Of a DNA stretch of 64,000 nt, positions 46,702-58,834 are shown one piece after another (the first letter of the stretch is position 1; the number at the start of each line of letters is the position of its first letter). Origin of the DNA: Ochotona curzoniae (Eukaryota; Chordata; Mammalia; Lagomorpha; Ochotonidae); contig NW_024465421.1 of the NCBI RefSeq assembly GCF_017591425.1, positions 24,565,001-24,629,000 on the forward strand, given 5' to 3'. The notes below the pieces were generated by a model. It was not told the DNA's origin. It made no database searches and was given only the letters and a program-made list of their open reading frames with translations. The position numbers were made by a program, and so were the translations under genes.

Positions 46702-48036
46702 GGGTAAGACCCTGGCACAGGGTGGCACCACAGTACCTGAGGCTGCTCTGCCATCTGCCTGGTTCCAGGAAATGGGGGTCAGTCCTGGAGTCCCAGCTCT
46801 GCCTACTGCATTGTGGTGACAGAGTCTGCCTTTCGTGACAGAATCGGGCTCGAGTCTCTGGAGCTAACTCCTGCTGAGGCCTGGGTCTCCTAGCACAGGC
46901 ACTTGTGCAGGGATCAGAGGGCTTGTCTGGACCCAGGCAGGAGGCGCTTCCCCATTCCCCTCTGCCCAGGTCTTGTGGGGAGGGCCTCCACCCTCAGACG
47001 CTCGCTCAGGTGCTATGGGAGGGGGCTTACACCCTCTGACACTCCTCCTCACCGCTCTACTCCAGTCTTGTGGGGGTCTCCCCACTCAGCATGGACGACC
47101 GGCCTCCCTGTACCCTCCCCTCTCTAAGGAGGCAGTGTGGCCCCCTGAGGTGTTGCGCCCCAACCTTTCACTGGACCAGCCTCGGCTCCGTGAACACAGG
47201 GAGATGCCCTGAGCAGGTGGAGCGTCCTCTCTGCCTTTCCTGCCTAGACCACAGTGACACCGAAGCTGTTCCAAACTGCAGCTGGTTGGGAGGGCCCAGC
47301 CTGGCGTTCCTGGGTATCTCTGGGCACACCAGGACAAAGGCCAGTGAGCAGCTGGCCTTCGCAGTAGTCGACACAGTTGGCTCCTGGAAGCTGAGCGCTG
47401 AGGTCACACCTCCCAGCTGGTCAAAACAACAGGGGCAAGCACTGAGGGCCCGGCTTCTGCACCTCACCCTCTCCAGGGATGGTCTGGGCAAAGAGATACT
47501 GAGGGAGAAGAATGCACCCTCGGCTGCTGGCACCAAGTGACATAAGCTGACCCACTTGGAGCCTGCCAAGGACTGCCAGCACTGGTCGCCATAGCCGGCC
47601 AGCCCAGAAAGTGCCAAGGGTTGCCGGCACCAGGTGCCACAGCTGGCTGGCTTGAAATGCACCAAGGATTGCCGTCATCAGAGGGTGCAGCTGACTAGCT
47701 CAGAGCCAGAGATTGTTGTCTTCCAGCTTTGCAGCAGCCAAGTCTGGAAGAGAGGTGTCAGCAGCGCCTGGCTCTCTCTGAGGGCACTGGGCAAGGCTCG
47801 GTCCTGGGGTCAGCAGCCTCTGTGGTTTCTGGGCTGTGACAGCAGACACAAACTTCCCCATTTCTTCCTCGTTCCTTCCTTCCCCAGGGACACAACATGG
47901 GTGACACAGCATGTGTAACAGCAGGCTGAGCCTGGGCCTCATGAGTTCGTCTTAAGCTGATAGATCTCTGCATCTGAGGGGGAGGTCACACTCATAGGTA
48001 CAGGTGTGAGGTCTTCTGCATAGAAATTTAGGGCTT
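46702..48036 (+). other. IL9R 3' flank / candidate 3' UTR
   Basis: There is no poly(A) hexamer (AATAAA or ATTAAA) on the plus strand until the SINE at 48037. A 48-bp-type repeat, about 3.5 degenerate copies built on gccaaggattgcc and ccacagctggctggc, occupies about 47525-47705. Confidence 0.5.
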
Positions 48037-48350
48037 GGGCCTGGCACAGTAGCCTAGTGGCTTCAGTCCTCACCTTGCATGCGCTGGGATCCCATATGGG
48101 CACCAGTTCATATCCCCGCTTCTCATCCAGCCCCCTAGCTTGTGGCCTGGGAAAGCAATGGAGGATAGCCCAAAACCTTGGGACTCTACCCATGTGGGAG
48201 GCCCAGGGAAGACTCCTGGTTTTTGGCTTCAGATCAGCTCAACTCTGGCTGTTGCGGCCACCCTGAACCAGTGGTTGGAAGATCTTTCTGTCTGTCTCTC
48301 CTTCTCTCTGTAAATCTGACTTTCCAATAAAATAATCTTAAAAAAAAAAT
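48037..48350 (+). mobile_element. C-SINE downstream of IL9R
   Basis: Full-length plus copy (gggcctggcacagtagcctag to ccaataaaataatctta plus A-run). It carries a sense AATAAA at 48326-48331. Confidence 0.85.
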
Positions 48351-49499
48351 TTCAGAGCTTTATAGGATCCCTACTTCTGCCTGTGCCTTCAGCTCTCTGA
48401 GGGCCCCAGGCATTTCAGGCCTTCCCAGGGACCCCAGTTCCCCTCCTGGGTGCCCACAGCAGACCCCACCAGGACCTGGCACTTGGCCTGGGAGGTGGCC
48501 TGGAGGAGGTGACCTGGGCCATCTGCCTGGTGAGGGTCCGAAGGTGGGATGAAGTGGAGCTGCTCTCCTTTTAGGTGCTGAGCCTTCTGGGCATCCCATG
48601 TTTCCTGACACCTGGGCAGCAGGGGTTACTGATGGCCCTTGGCTCCATAGGCGAGCCCCGCTGGCTCAGTGGTCACCTGCAGAGCCCCTGAGGTTTTGTG
48701 GGGCTTGTGTGAAGCTAGACCCTGGCCCATAGGGGTGAGGCAGCCCTAGAGTGTGTTGTTAGCATCCAGAGTGTGCGGGTGGAAGTGAGGGGCAGGCATC
48801 CCCTGCTCTAACCAAATGTAAAAATACCAGCGTGAATCTACTTCCTGGAGCCGGCCTCTAGGTAGCCCAGGCTGGTGTATTTATAACTCTGCGTGGCTTC
48901 ATGAGGGGCCTGGGCCTTTCCCCTGATCTGACAGGTGGCCCCCAGGGCTGAGATGTGTCCTGGCCCTGAGTTCCCCTCCGGGCAGCTGGGCTGTGGCTCA
49001 GGGCTGAAGCCTGAGTGTGAAGGTCCGTGCAGGCATCACTCTGTTCTCAGCACACACAGTTCACCCCCTCCTGGCAGAACAGCTGTGCGTTCATCTGAGC
49101 AGGATGCCTCCTCAGGGTCATGGTCAGCCAGGGCTCGCGGCTCCTCGCTGAGTGGGATGATCTCGGAAACCCCTGCTGAAGTCTGGGCTACAGCAGGGCT
49201 GGGTCCAGAAACCCTGGGACCTGCGAGGCCCTGCTGGTCACTGGGCATCTGAAGCGGTCTCACCTGGATCTTACATGTGGTGTGGCTCTGGGTGTCAGCA
49301 TCGTGGCTCAGCACATTTGGCCACTGTGTGTGGCACCAGCATCCATTGAGAGCCCTGGTTATCTGACACTAACCAGCATATGAGAGAACCAGGTCTGGGG
49401 CAGATTCTGTGGGAGATATGTGGGCCCATCCCTGTGATCTGCAATTCTGCTGGTTTGCTTAACAGATGGGGGTGGTGATGCGCTGACTTAGGCATGACC

Positions 49500-49795
49500 A
49501 TGGAACCCTCTGACACTCACGGGTGGTGGGGTTGGGTACAGACTGGGCTAGTCCAGGGTACCGGTTCATGTTTTGGCTGCTCCGCTTTCCATGCAACTCC
49601 CTGCCTGTGGCCTGGGAAAGCAATAGAAGACAGCTCAAAGCTTAGGGACCCTGTACTCGCGTGGCAGACCTGGAAGAATTTCCTGGCTCCTTGCTGTGTC
49701 TCTGTTAAGCTCTGGCCATTGCAGCCACATAGAGACTGAACCAGTAGACATAAGATTTTTTTGTCTCTGCTTCTCTCTGTAAATCTCACCTTCAC
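49500..49795 (+). mobile_element. old C-SINE
   Basis: aactccctgcctgtggcctg and gcttctctctgtaaatctc are readable. The head is lost. Confidence 0.65.
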
Positions 49796-49879
49796 TCAGT
49801 TACCCATCACCCTTTCCCCGCTTGTCCGTGCCTTGGCCACGCACACCAGCCACTCCTGGAGGCCCACACATCTGCCCTG

Positions 49880-50095
49880 AGTGTTTGGTGTGTGGTGGTG
49901 TGGTGTGGTATGGGGTGGGGTGGTGTCTCAGTGGGTCAAGCCTCAGCCTCCCAGGCAGATGGAGTATATGGCTGCTGTTTCAAATCCTGGTGCTTTCCCT
50001 GCAGTCCAACTCCCAGCCGATACTGCTGGTGCCCACTGGAGGGCGCACGTAGCCGCCCTTTCTACCTCTGCTGGGCTCAGGCTTTCTGAGCTCTA
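49880..50095 (+). mobile_element. old C-SINE-related copy A
   Basis: Shares the distinctive cagtgggtcaagcctcagcc and ggctgctgtttcaaatcctg with the copy at 51525-51740. Both belong to a separate, older subfamily. Confidence 0.6.
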
Positions 50096-51524
50096 GATAG
50101 CCCAACCCAAGGCATCCTAGCATCAGGTGGGGGTCCCGGACAGTGTTCCTGGACACGAATGGTAGGAAGATCAGGGGTCCACAGCCAAACGACCCACATA
50201 CCAAGGCACGGTAGGGGAGGAGGGCACTTGGGCCCTTGTATCAGCTGGGTCTCTGTGATAGGAAGTGGCAGGGTACCTTTAACAGCAAGGTACTACGTCA
50301 TGGCACCGAGAGAATCCTAGGAGACAGGGTCCCACGTCAGCGACCCCACAGGCCCTCTGGGAGCCGGAGTTACACAGCAGCCGACTAGCGTTGAACTTTG
50401 GCAGATGAGGTACCAGAAACCTTACCACCACCACCCTTCCTGGCAGAGCAGAGCACCGTGAGATGCAGGCCTGTGCGTTCTTTAGCAAGTGGAGCAGTGT
50501 TGTGGGCTAAGGAGTTGAAAAGCACTCGTTAAGCTCAGCACTACAGTGAGTGGGCTTGGGGCTAGAAGCACCTGGTCTCAGCTGTAGCCAATCTGCACTA
50601 ATGAGGGTGTAGGGTAAAGAGTAAACAAGAAGCAGCTGAAAGGTCAAGAGAGAAGGGAAGAAAGGTAGGCCTCAGAGAGACTTCCACCATCACTGGTCTC
50701 CAGTTGGTGCCTCAATCTCTCAGACCCTTGCCGTGTCCCATGTTCCTGGAGCAGCCGGCCGTAACAGAGCAGCTTCCCGGTGGGCTGCAGAGAGGGCTTC
50801 ATGTATTTTTACATGTGTGGGGTGGAGTTTAAGAAGGCCGACTCCACTCGGCCTTCCTCTGCCTAGGTGGGTGGTGCCTGGGCATGGGGCTCATAAGCCA
50901 GGAGCAGGTGGATGGGTAAGTAGGCACCAGAGGTCACCAGCCATCTGGAATAGGAGGTCCCAGGTCCTAGCTGCTCTGAGAGCACCCTGGAACATGCAGT
51001 CCTGCTGCCCAGCAGGTATGATGGTGGCTGGGGAGCCGCCAAGGCCTGCACAACAGAGGGCTTTCAGGGCCTGTGCTCCCTGCACAGGAGAGGGTGCGCA
51101 AAGCTGCCCTTTCTACCTCTAGCTAGCACTTGAGGGCTCAGGCATCCCTGTCATGTGCTTTTGAGGCAGGAATTTGACGCCACGGCCTCCAGCCAGATGC
51201 TGCTGCCCTCTCGTTCACCAGCGAGTGCTTCACCCTCTTCCAGGGATCATCCTGGACTCAAGACTCTTTCTCCTGCAAGTCGGCTGTGCACCATCGGCCG
51301 CTGCTGATGTGCCACCTGCCACAGGACACCCCAACAGCTGACGTCTGTTCTGCACAGAGGTCCTTCTCACCAGGACAGGTAGAGTAGCAACATGCCTGGA
51401 TTCCTCATCTGTACCGGCCGCTCTCACAGCACGCAACGGCATATGTTGTGCAAACCAGGGAGGCAGGAACCTTCTCCGGTCTTAGTGAAGGAGCTGCTGA
51501 AGAAACCGGCAGGGGCTAGAGTCA

Positions 51525-51740
51525 GGTGGTGTGTAGTGGCGCAGGGTGTTGTCCCAGTGGGTCAAGCCTCAGCCTGCCAGGCAGATGGGCTGTATGGGTG
51601 CTGTTTCAAATCCTGGCTGCTTCCCTTGCGGTCCAGCTCCCTGCCGATCAACCTGGGAGAGTAGCAGAGGATGGTTCAGGGGCTTGTGCTGCTGTGCCCC
51701 TGTGGAGGATTATCCAGTTAAGCTGTTGCACTGGCCCTGT
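51525..51740 (+). mobile_element. old C-SINE-related copy B
   Basis: Partner of the 49880-50095 copy. It extends further into the body (gtccagctccctgccgat) and ends before a recognisable tail. Confidence 0.6.
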
Positions 51741-51904
51741 TGTGTGTTTCAGTTTTGATAACTCATCTGATTCTCATAGTAACTCTGTGAGATAGAAACT
51801 GCTCTAGCCCCACTCATTGTACAGTTGAATGAGGGACTAAGAGCAGCTACATAGTAAGTGATGGAGCAAGGATTCTACTTAGACAACCTGACTGCAGTCT
51901 ATTC

Positions 51905-52215
51905 TCTTAAATTTTTTTTTACTTAAAGTTACATTGAGAGGGAGAAGCAACGAAAGACACTTTCCAACTGCTGGTTCACTACCCAGATGGCTGCAACGTC
52001 CCCAGCTAGACTGTTGAGCAGCTGGGAGCCAGCAGCTTCTTCCAGGTCTACCACGTGGATGTAATGGTCCTGAACCCTGAGCCATTTTCTGCTGCTTTCC
52101 CAGGCCATCAGCAGGGAGCAGGATGGGTAGTGGAGCAGCTGGACCCGAAGCAGTGCTCATATGGGATGCCAATGCCACAAGCAGAAGATGAATCCATTAG
52201 GCCATTGCACTGTCC
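51905..52215 (-). mobile_element. C-SINE
   Basis: Minus copy with aaattttttttttacttaaag at the tail and ggccattgcactgtcc at the head. Confidence 0.75.
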
Positions 52216-53019
52216 AGGATCTAGATTCTACCACACTTGGCAATAGGCACTGAGATTAGCATAACATGTTTTTGTTTATGCAAGTGTAAACAGACATGCT
52301 GTACCATCAGTTGGATCAAGGAATAGCATATACCATTGTATATTGTATATGATACTTGATTATAAATAATTTACTGATTATTATTTTGCAGGATAGTGCT
52401 GCTTATAAAAATTTGACTGTAAGTGTACCATGTCATGTTTTCCATGCTCTTGACTACATCTGGAGGCCACATACATTGATTGGCCTGTATCACATAGGTC
52501 TGTGTACGTACACAGCAGTTGTTGCACAGTGAGGTGTAGCTGTCCTGCAGTGATGGACTTGGTGCACAGAGCCGATAATAACATGCATGGACTCTGACTG
52601 ATGTTCAAAAGCTGAAGTTTATTAGTGGCATCAGACGTTATAGACTGAGGGTCATGTGCGATAAGGGAGGATGTATTGAGCTTATCAACAAACTCCATCA
52701 ACTGTTTCTATACTCTTGTTTGGAACTCTTGTTTTGTATATCCCACCAAGTGTTCAAATTCACATGCTGTCCACTCAGCTGTTCTCATACAAATGATATC
52801 CATTTAGGTATATGAATGTTACCCACTCCGTTTTTCTCATATAAAGGATATCCAATCAATTGTAATCCTGTGCTCCCTGACCTTTTAGGGTCACAATGTC
52901 CTACAATGAGGAAATCCTGTAACTGTTTTCTCTCTGATCTGCCCCTTCAGTTAAGTGACACCAGCATAGTCAGGAGACAGGTTATTGAAGTCTTAGAGTA
53001 AGAAGGACATAAAAATGAA

Positions 53020-53625
53020 AAAAAAACTGAAAGCTTTCAAATTAAATGAAGCTAAACCTACACACCAAGACATGCAAGGAACTGTGAACACAAGAAACAT
53101 GAAGAAACTACACCAAGGAAAATTGTCCACAAATTACTCCAAAATACAAGAGAAGAATCTTGAAAGCAGCCAGAGGGAAAATGCGTGATCTAGAGAAAGG
53201 AGCAAAGGGTGCTGTCAGGTACGTTCACAGAGGCCTGGAAGGGAGACACCTTGGCAAAGAAGTCTTAAGCAACAAAGACAAGATGACCTCCACATGAGAA
53301 AATATTTGAAAGCTATATATAATAGTGGTTAAAATCTACAGTATATAAACAATTTGTTCAACTTAACAGAAAAATTATAATTTAAAAACAGGCAAAGGAT
53401 GTGAATAAGCATTTCCTCAAAGAGGATATATAGTTGACCAGTAAACCTGTGAAAATAGTCAGTGGTCATGAGCCATTATGGAGAGACAGATCAGAACCAC
53501 ATCTACTATGATGACTAATTACTTTAAACTGGAATAATGTGTTAGCAAAGATGGGAGACATCAGCAGTCCCTCACACATTGTTGCTATTTATGTGAAATT
53601 GATACAGTCACAATCAAAAACAGTC
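53020..53625 (+). mobile_element. old L1 ORF2 fragment
   Basis: Degenerate stretches typical of the C-terminal part of L1 ORF2, including gaaaatatttgaaagctata, ggcaaaggatgtgaataagc and atttcctcaaagaggatata. The frame is broken many times. It is followed by a SINE pair and then L1 3'-end-like DNA at about 54260-54545, so one L1 may have been split. Confidence 0.65.
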
Positions 53626-53647
53626 TTTAGTTGTTCATTGAAAAATT

Positions 53648-53925
53648 AATCCAGGAGTTGTGGCTGTGGTAGAGCAGGTAAAGCCAGCACTTGCACTGCT
53701 AGCATCTCATATGGGAGCTGGTTTGAGTCCCAGTTGCTGTACTTCTGATCCAGCTCCCTACCATGTGTCCCAGCAGCAAAGGATGGCCCAAGTGCTTGTG
53801 CCCCTGCATTCATATGGCATACGTCCTGGCTTTGGACCCTCTCAGCTGTGGCTGTTGCAGCCATTTAGAGAATAAACCAGTGGATGGAAAAGTTCTCTCT
53901 CTGCGTTTCAAATAAATAAATCAGG
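53648..53925 (+). mobile_element. C-SINE, older subfamily
   Basis: Head atccaggagttgtggctgtgg, tail tttcaaataaataaatc. Confidence 0.7.
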
Positions 53926-53929
53926 CCTG

Positions 53930-54255
53930 ATTTATTTATAACCTAGTAATAGCCTAGTGGTTATAGTCCTCTTCTTGCATGTGCCAGGATCCCATGGGGA
54001 TCCCAGTTCTAATCCTGGCAGCCCCACTTTCCTTCCACCTCCCTGCTTGTGGCCTAGGAAAGCAGGAGAGGACTGCCCAAAGTCTTGGGACCCTGCACCG
54101 GCATGAAGACCCTGAAGAAGCTTCTGGGTTTGGATTGGCTTAGCTCCAGCCATTGCAGCCACTTGGAAAGTGAACCAGCAGATGAAAGATCTTTCTGTAT
54201 CTCCTCATATATTTGATAATAAATAAATCTTTAAATTTTTTTTTTTTTTTTTTTT
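53930..54255 (+). mobile_element. C-SINE directly downstream of another
   Basis: agcctagtggttatagtcctc head, tail ataataaataaatctttaaa, then a T19 run. It is in tandem with the 53648-53925 copy. Confidence 0.75.
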
Positions 54256-54259
54256 AGGT

Positions 54260-54545
54260 AGCCCTAACCCCAACCAGCTAGTTTACTCCTGTTAAAACAT
54301 GAAAGAATCTTGCAAACTGTGTGGTAAGAAAAGTAAGCTAGGGACAACTGCATAATTCCATTTTTTGTGAAATACCTAAAGCAGACAGTTACAGACAGAA
54401 AATAGAGAAATGGTTAATTGGGGTAGGACTAAAGATGAATGGCAAGTTTTCATGAATGGTTAAAGAAATGCTGTTTGAGATATTGGATGGTTTTAGAATC
54501 AGTGATTGCACAACATGGTGAGTGTAGTTAACACCACTCAACTTA
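54260..54545 (+). mobile_element. L1 3'-end remnant
   Basis: tgtgaaatacctaaagcag, acagaaaatagagaaatgg and gattgcacaacatggtgag are typical of ancient L1 3' UTR ends. Probably the continuation of 53020-53625. Confidence 0.55.
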
Positions 54546-54570
54546 GAAATGAGTAGGATGGAAGATTTTT

Positions 54571-54880
54571 TTTAAGATTTATCTACTTTTATTGCAAAGT
54601 CAGATATACAGAGAGGAGAGACAGAGAGGAAGATCCTCCAACTGATGGTTCACTTCCCAAGCGGCTGCAACAGCTGGAGCTGAGCCAATCCGAAGCCAGG
54701 AGCCAGGAGCTTCCTTTGGGTCTCCCATACGGGTGTAGGGTCCCAAGGCTTTGGGCTGTCCTCGACTGCTTTCCTAGGCCACAGGCAGGGAGCTGGATGG
54801 GAAGCAGGGCCTCTGGGACCAGAACCAGTGCCCATATGGGATCCAGGCACGTTTAAGGCGAGGACCCTAACCGCCAAGCC
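54571..54880 (-). mobile_element. C-SINE with 16-bp target-site duplication
   Basis: aggatggaagattttt is repeated at 54555-54570 and 54881-54896. The insertion lies at the end of the L1 remnant. Confidence 0.9.
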
Positions 54881-55111
54881 AGGATGGAAGATTTTTAAAA
54901 AATACTTCAATGCAATTTAAAAGCTGGAGATTGGACATGTAGCCTAAGAGCCTGCATCCCAATGAAGTACCTGTCCAGATCCAGAGTCACATTCCAGCGT
55001 GCTGCTCGAGTAGACCCTGAAGGCCAGTGGTACTGGCCCCACCTCAATGTTGGCATCCAGGGAGTGAACAGCAAAATGGGTGCTCTCCTGTCTCAGCTTC
55101 TCAAGACCAAC

Positions 55112-55385
55112 TACATGGGCTGGCATTGTAGTGTCGCAGGTTAAGCTGCCACTGCTGATGATGGTGGCATCCTGCTTTACTTCCAGTCCAACTGCTTTGT
55201 GAATCTAAGAAAGCAGGCTTGGGCCCTGCCACCTGAATAGGAGACTAGAATGGAGTTCCTGGCTCCTGGTTGCAGCCTGTCCCGGCTCTGGCTATTGGCA
55301 GCCATTTGGGGAGTGAACCAATGGATGAAAGATTTCTTTCTGTCCCTGCTTGTCCTCATTCCCATTGCCTTCCAAATAAATGATA
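55112..55385 (+). mobile_element. old C-SINE
   Basis: ctggcattgtagtgtcgcagg head (rabbit-like) and ttccaaataaatgataaa tail. Confidence 0.7.
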
Positions 55386-57279
55386 AAGCCACTATGTAAT
55401 ATACTTGAAACTACTGAATTACACTATGTGGGTGAATTGTGAGTTAAAACTGAGTAAAGCTGCCTAAAAATGACCAAAGATGGAATTGTAACTCCTTATG
55501 AAGGAATGTACTGTTGTGACAGTATGGGGAAAATCAGTTGGGGGAGGGGGTGGGAATTGGGAGGAAGGGAATTCCAGACTATACAGAATTGTACCATAAA
55601 ATTAAAAATTTAAAATAAAAATTACAAAACAAATCTTTTAAAAAAGAAAAAAATTACGGAAGACACACTAAAGACATTGAGACACACACTAAAGCTGAAA
55701 GAATTACCAAAAGAATGTCCTTTTGGACGAGAGGAAATGGAAGCAGATGGAGATCTGCATGTACCTGAAGGAAAGGCGAATGCTGGCATTGGTAACTGCA
55801 GAGGGAAGTGCATGGTAGTTTATGCTTTATTTTTGTTTACACTTGACTGTATTTGCTCTGTATTACTGTGTAACAAATTAAACTTCAATGAACACTCCCT
55901 TACTAGCTCCCAGTTCTGTGGGTTGGAAGTCACCACGACATGGCTGGGTCCTCCGCTCAGGGAGCCTGAGGCTACAGTCAAGATACTGGCTGAACTAACT
56001 ATGCTGGGAGCCTGAGGCCGGCTGTACTGAGGTCAGAATCCAGGCGTGTCTGCTTGCTGGCTGCCAGGCAGGTGTTCCTCTTAGCATCAGCTCTTAGCTG
56101 CTGGAGACTGCCTTATCCTGCCACACCTTCCATGTTCCCGCTAGTGACACCTCACACTCACCATGTTTGACTGTTTCAGATTCCTTGATTTCCCTTCTGT
56201 GATGGGATGGAGAAAGTGCTTTTCTTGTCCTTAATGTAAGAGCATAGCATAATAATAGGCTTGTTTATTTCTTCAAAAAGGGGCAGGTGAGGGTATATTT
56301 GTAGTGATAGGAATATGGTTGATAAATTCCAAGTGGAGTTTAACCTGGAATTCTACAGACTAAGGGGATAAAGGCCCACATTCTGCCATCTTAGTATTGT
56401 GGGTTTATTTATAGAATGGCTGGTGTTCTCTGGATGGCAGTTCAGAGCATTCCCCCCAACCCCCCAGCATCACTTACTGCCTAATGCTTATTTCTTTTTC
56501 CCCCCAAGAAAGTGCCAGCAAGGACAAGAAGACATGGAAGCTGAATGGCCAACTGCCCGGTCCCAGGTAAGCTGTGTTGCTCTTTTTGTTTTCCAACTGG
56601 GAATTGCTTTTTGCTAACAACCTCAAAAATGTTATCTCTGATCCTATCTCTTCAGGGAATACGACCATTTTGTTTCCTTTATTTTTTTAAATGTTAAAAC
56701 GTTTTCATATATATTGTTTGCATAATTGAGAGGGATGTTCACACATGTGGGCTAGATTTTGGTAGGTAGGGCTGGATATGCAGGAAGTTAGGTGGGACAT
56801 TTCATATGTCCTTCTGTGTCCACAGGGGAGGAGGGGGAGAGGGCTATTCCTCACTCTCAAATTGCATCAACACCCAGGGATAGTAAGTGGTCATTTGATG
56901 CTGTTTAAGAGATCCCAGTGTGGGGAAGAGTGTTCTGAGGATGTTATTTGAGTGTTTTAATAGCCATGAGATGTTATCAGTTTTATTGCTCCAGGTTTGA
57001 GAAATCTTTCCAAAGTTCACCTTGGTACATCCACAGATCCAGGAAATATGCTGCAAAGCTTGGTCAGGAGAATTGTGCAAGCTTTTCTGACGAGGCAGTC
57101 AATGTCCTCTGCTGGCCTAGATGAGCTGACTGTCCTGTCCCTAGTGTGCATTGGGCATGCCACACAGGCTTCAACAATTGAAGAGGCCCAGTCCTCATAC
57201 GTGCACTCCAAGGTTGGACCACACATCCTGTGATTCTCCCTGTGGCTTGCTTCTGAGTCCAGTAGTCTAGTTGGGGAGT

Positions 57280-57420
57280 CCCCCAAGAAACCTCACCTGG
57301 GCTGACCTCAGACTTGACTCTTGTATCTACCAGCTAGATGGAAGATTCTGTCCAGAGACAGAGGAATCTCTCTCTCTCTCTCTGTTTCTCCTTTTCTGTA
57401 AATTTGCCTTTCAAATCTAA
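57280..57420 (+). mobile_element. 3' fragment of an old C-SINE
   Basis: Only the CT-rich end with a (ct)n run and gtaaatttgcctttcaaat remains. Confidence 0.5.
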
Positions 57421-57462
57421 TTTGGTAGTCTGTGACTTTTAGAGTGCTTACACTGTTGGCAT

Positions 57463-57794
57463 GTTTTTTTAAAGATTTATTTTTATTATTTTTTCATTGG
57501 AAAGGCAGATATACAGCAAGGAGGAGAGACAGAGAGGAAGATCTTCCGTCCGATGATTCACTCCCCAAGTGAGCGCAACGGTCGATGCTATGCCGATCCG
57601 AAGCCAGGAGCCTCTTCAGGGTCTCCCACGCGGGTGCAGGATCCCAAAGCTTTGGGCCGTCCTCGACTGCTTTCCCAGGCCACAGGCAGGGAGCTGGATG
57701 GGGAGCGGGGCTGCCGGGATTAGAACCGGCGCCCATATGGGATCCCAGGCGTGCAAGGTGAGGACCTTAACCACTGCGCCACCGCACCGGGCCC
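57463..57794 (-). mobile_element. young C-SINE with target-site duplication
   Basis: cactgttggcat is duplicated at 57451-57462 and 57795-57806. The body is near-identical to the copies at 13581 and 25988. Confidence 0.92.
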
Positions 57795-57927
57795 CACTGT
57801 TGGCATTTTTTAACTTAAGGGTATTACTAGATTCCATGTTTTTTATATATCCGTATCTGCCATTATCTGTTACTGCCTTTATTTTAATTATTTGAATATT
57901 TATTGTTAATTATCATTTGTAGTTTGG

Positions 57928-58045
57928 CTTTTTTTTTTTAAGATTTATTTATTTATTGGAAAGTCAGATATACAGAGAGGAGGAGAGACAGAGAGGAAAA
58001 TCTTGCGTCGGATGATTCACTCCCCAAGTGAGCGCAGGGGCGAGG
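57928..58045 (-). mobile_element. C-SINE abruptly truncated at a CpG island
   Basis: The tail-side third is young-looking (gatgattcactccccaagtg), but the copy stops at about 58040, where the GC-rich promoter DNA begins. There is no head. Confidence 0.75.
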
Positions 58046-58149
58046 CCAGATCGTGGGGGCCGGTGTTGACGACAGGTGCCTAATGTCTTCCTCGGTGCGG
58101 TGGTCACTAGGGCTCAGGCCCTAGGGTCGGAACCCCTCCCTGCCCACAA

Positions 58150-58830
58150 GCAGAGCCCTTTTTGGGGCATTCAGAACCGTGCGCGTATGGATTCCAATAG
58201 CGCCTTCTCCGGGGAGGCTGGGGACGGGGAGCGGGTCTCGGGGAGCAGCGCCCAGCGCCGGGAAACCGGGAGAGGGGCGAGCGCGTGGGGCGAGCGCGTG
58301 GGGCGAGCGCGCCTCTTCCCGCCCGCCCCGGGCAGAGGGCTCCCACCCCAGGCAGCTCCACTCCTTCCGGCTGCCCCTGAGCGCCCCCGCCCCGCCAGTC
58401 TCCCCCTCGTGATTGGCCGCGGGTGGATACATTGAGCGACCACTCCAGTCCTAGGCCAGCGGGCGACCGTGCCTCCGGTCCCGCGGGAGTGAGGGAGCTG
58501 GTGCGGCACGTCCGCGCAGCGGAAGCGGGAAGCGGACGGTATTGCAGGTGAGTCGGCGTGGCGGGCGGGAGCCCTGGACGCCCAGCACGGGGTGTGAGCC
58601 TGGGCCTCCACCCGGGGCTGCACCCGGGCCGAGAGCAGCGAGAGCAGGAGAGCAGGGGGCACGGTAGGTGAGCCCGGTGGAGGCCCCGCCCGGTGCGCGC
58701 TCCTTCCTTGCCGTCTGTCTTCCGGAGCTCCCCCACCTCCACCGCCCTGGTCTCCTGGAGCCCCGGTTTCTCTGAGGACGCAGGTCCAGGGCTTGGGACG
58801 CTGGCGCTGGGAGTGAAGACCCTTGAGAAG
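58150..58830 (+). promoter_or_regulatory. CpG island with candidate first exon of ANHX
   Basis: CpG-dense DNA with an inverted CCAAT (ATTGG, 58412-58416) and a candidate non-coding exon ending at 58547 (attgcag|gtgagtc). It is the nearest plus-strand promoter 5' of the ANHX coding exons. Assigning it to ANHX is inference; it could belong to a neighbouring transcript. Confidence 0.5.
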
Positions 58831-58834
58831 GTGA

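Larger units (their letters stand above)
48351..58150. other. IL9R-ANHX intergenic region
   Basis: No gene is supported. Repeats listed separately cover roughly a third of it. The segments 48360-49490, 50090-51500, 52220-53000 and 55640-57180 look unique or too old to classify. A candidate isolated 58-bp exon-like block at 56509-56566 is discussed in the findings. Confidence 0.6.

Noticed and set aside
55677..56015. 112-codon plus ORF starting MRHTLKLKELPK
   Set aside because: The second half looks like an old interspersed-repeat consensus (SSQFCGLEVTTTWLG-type reading). No splice signals or conserved partner exons.
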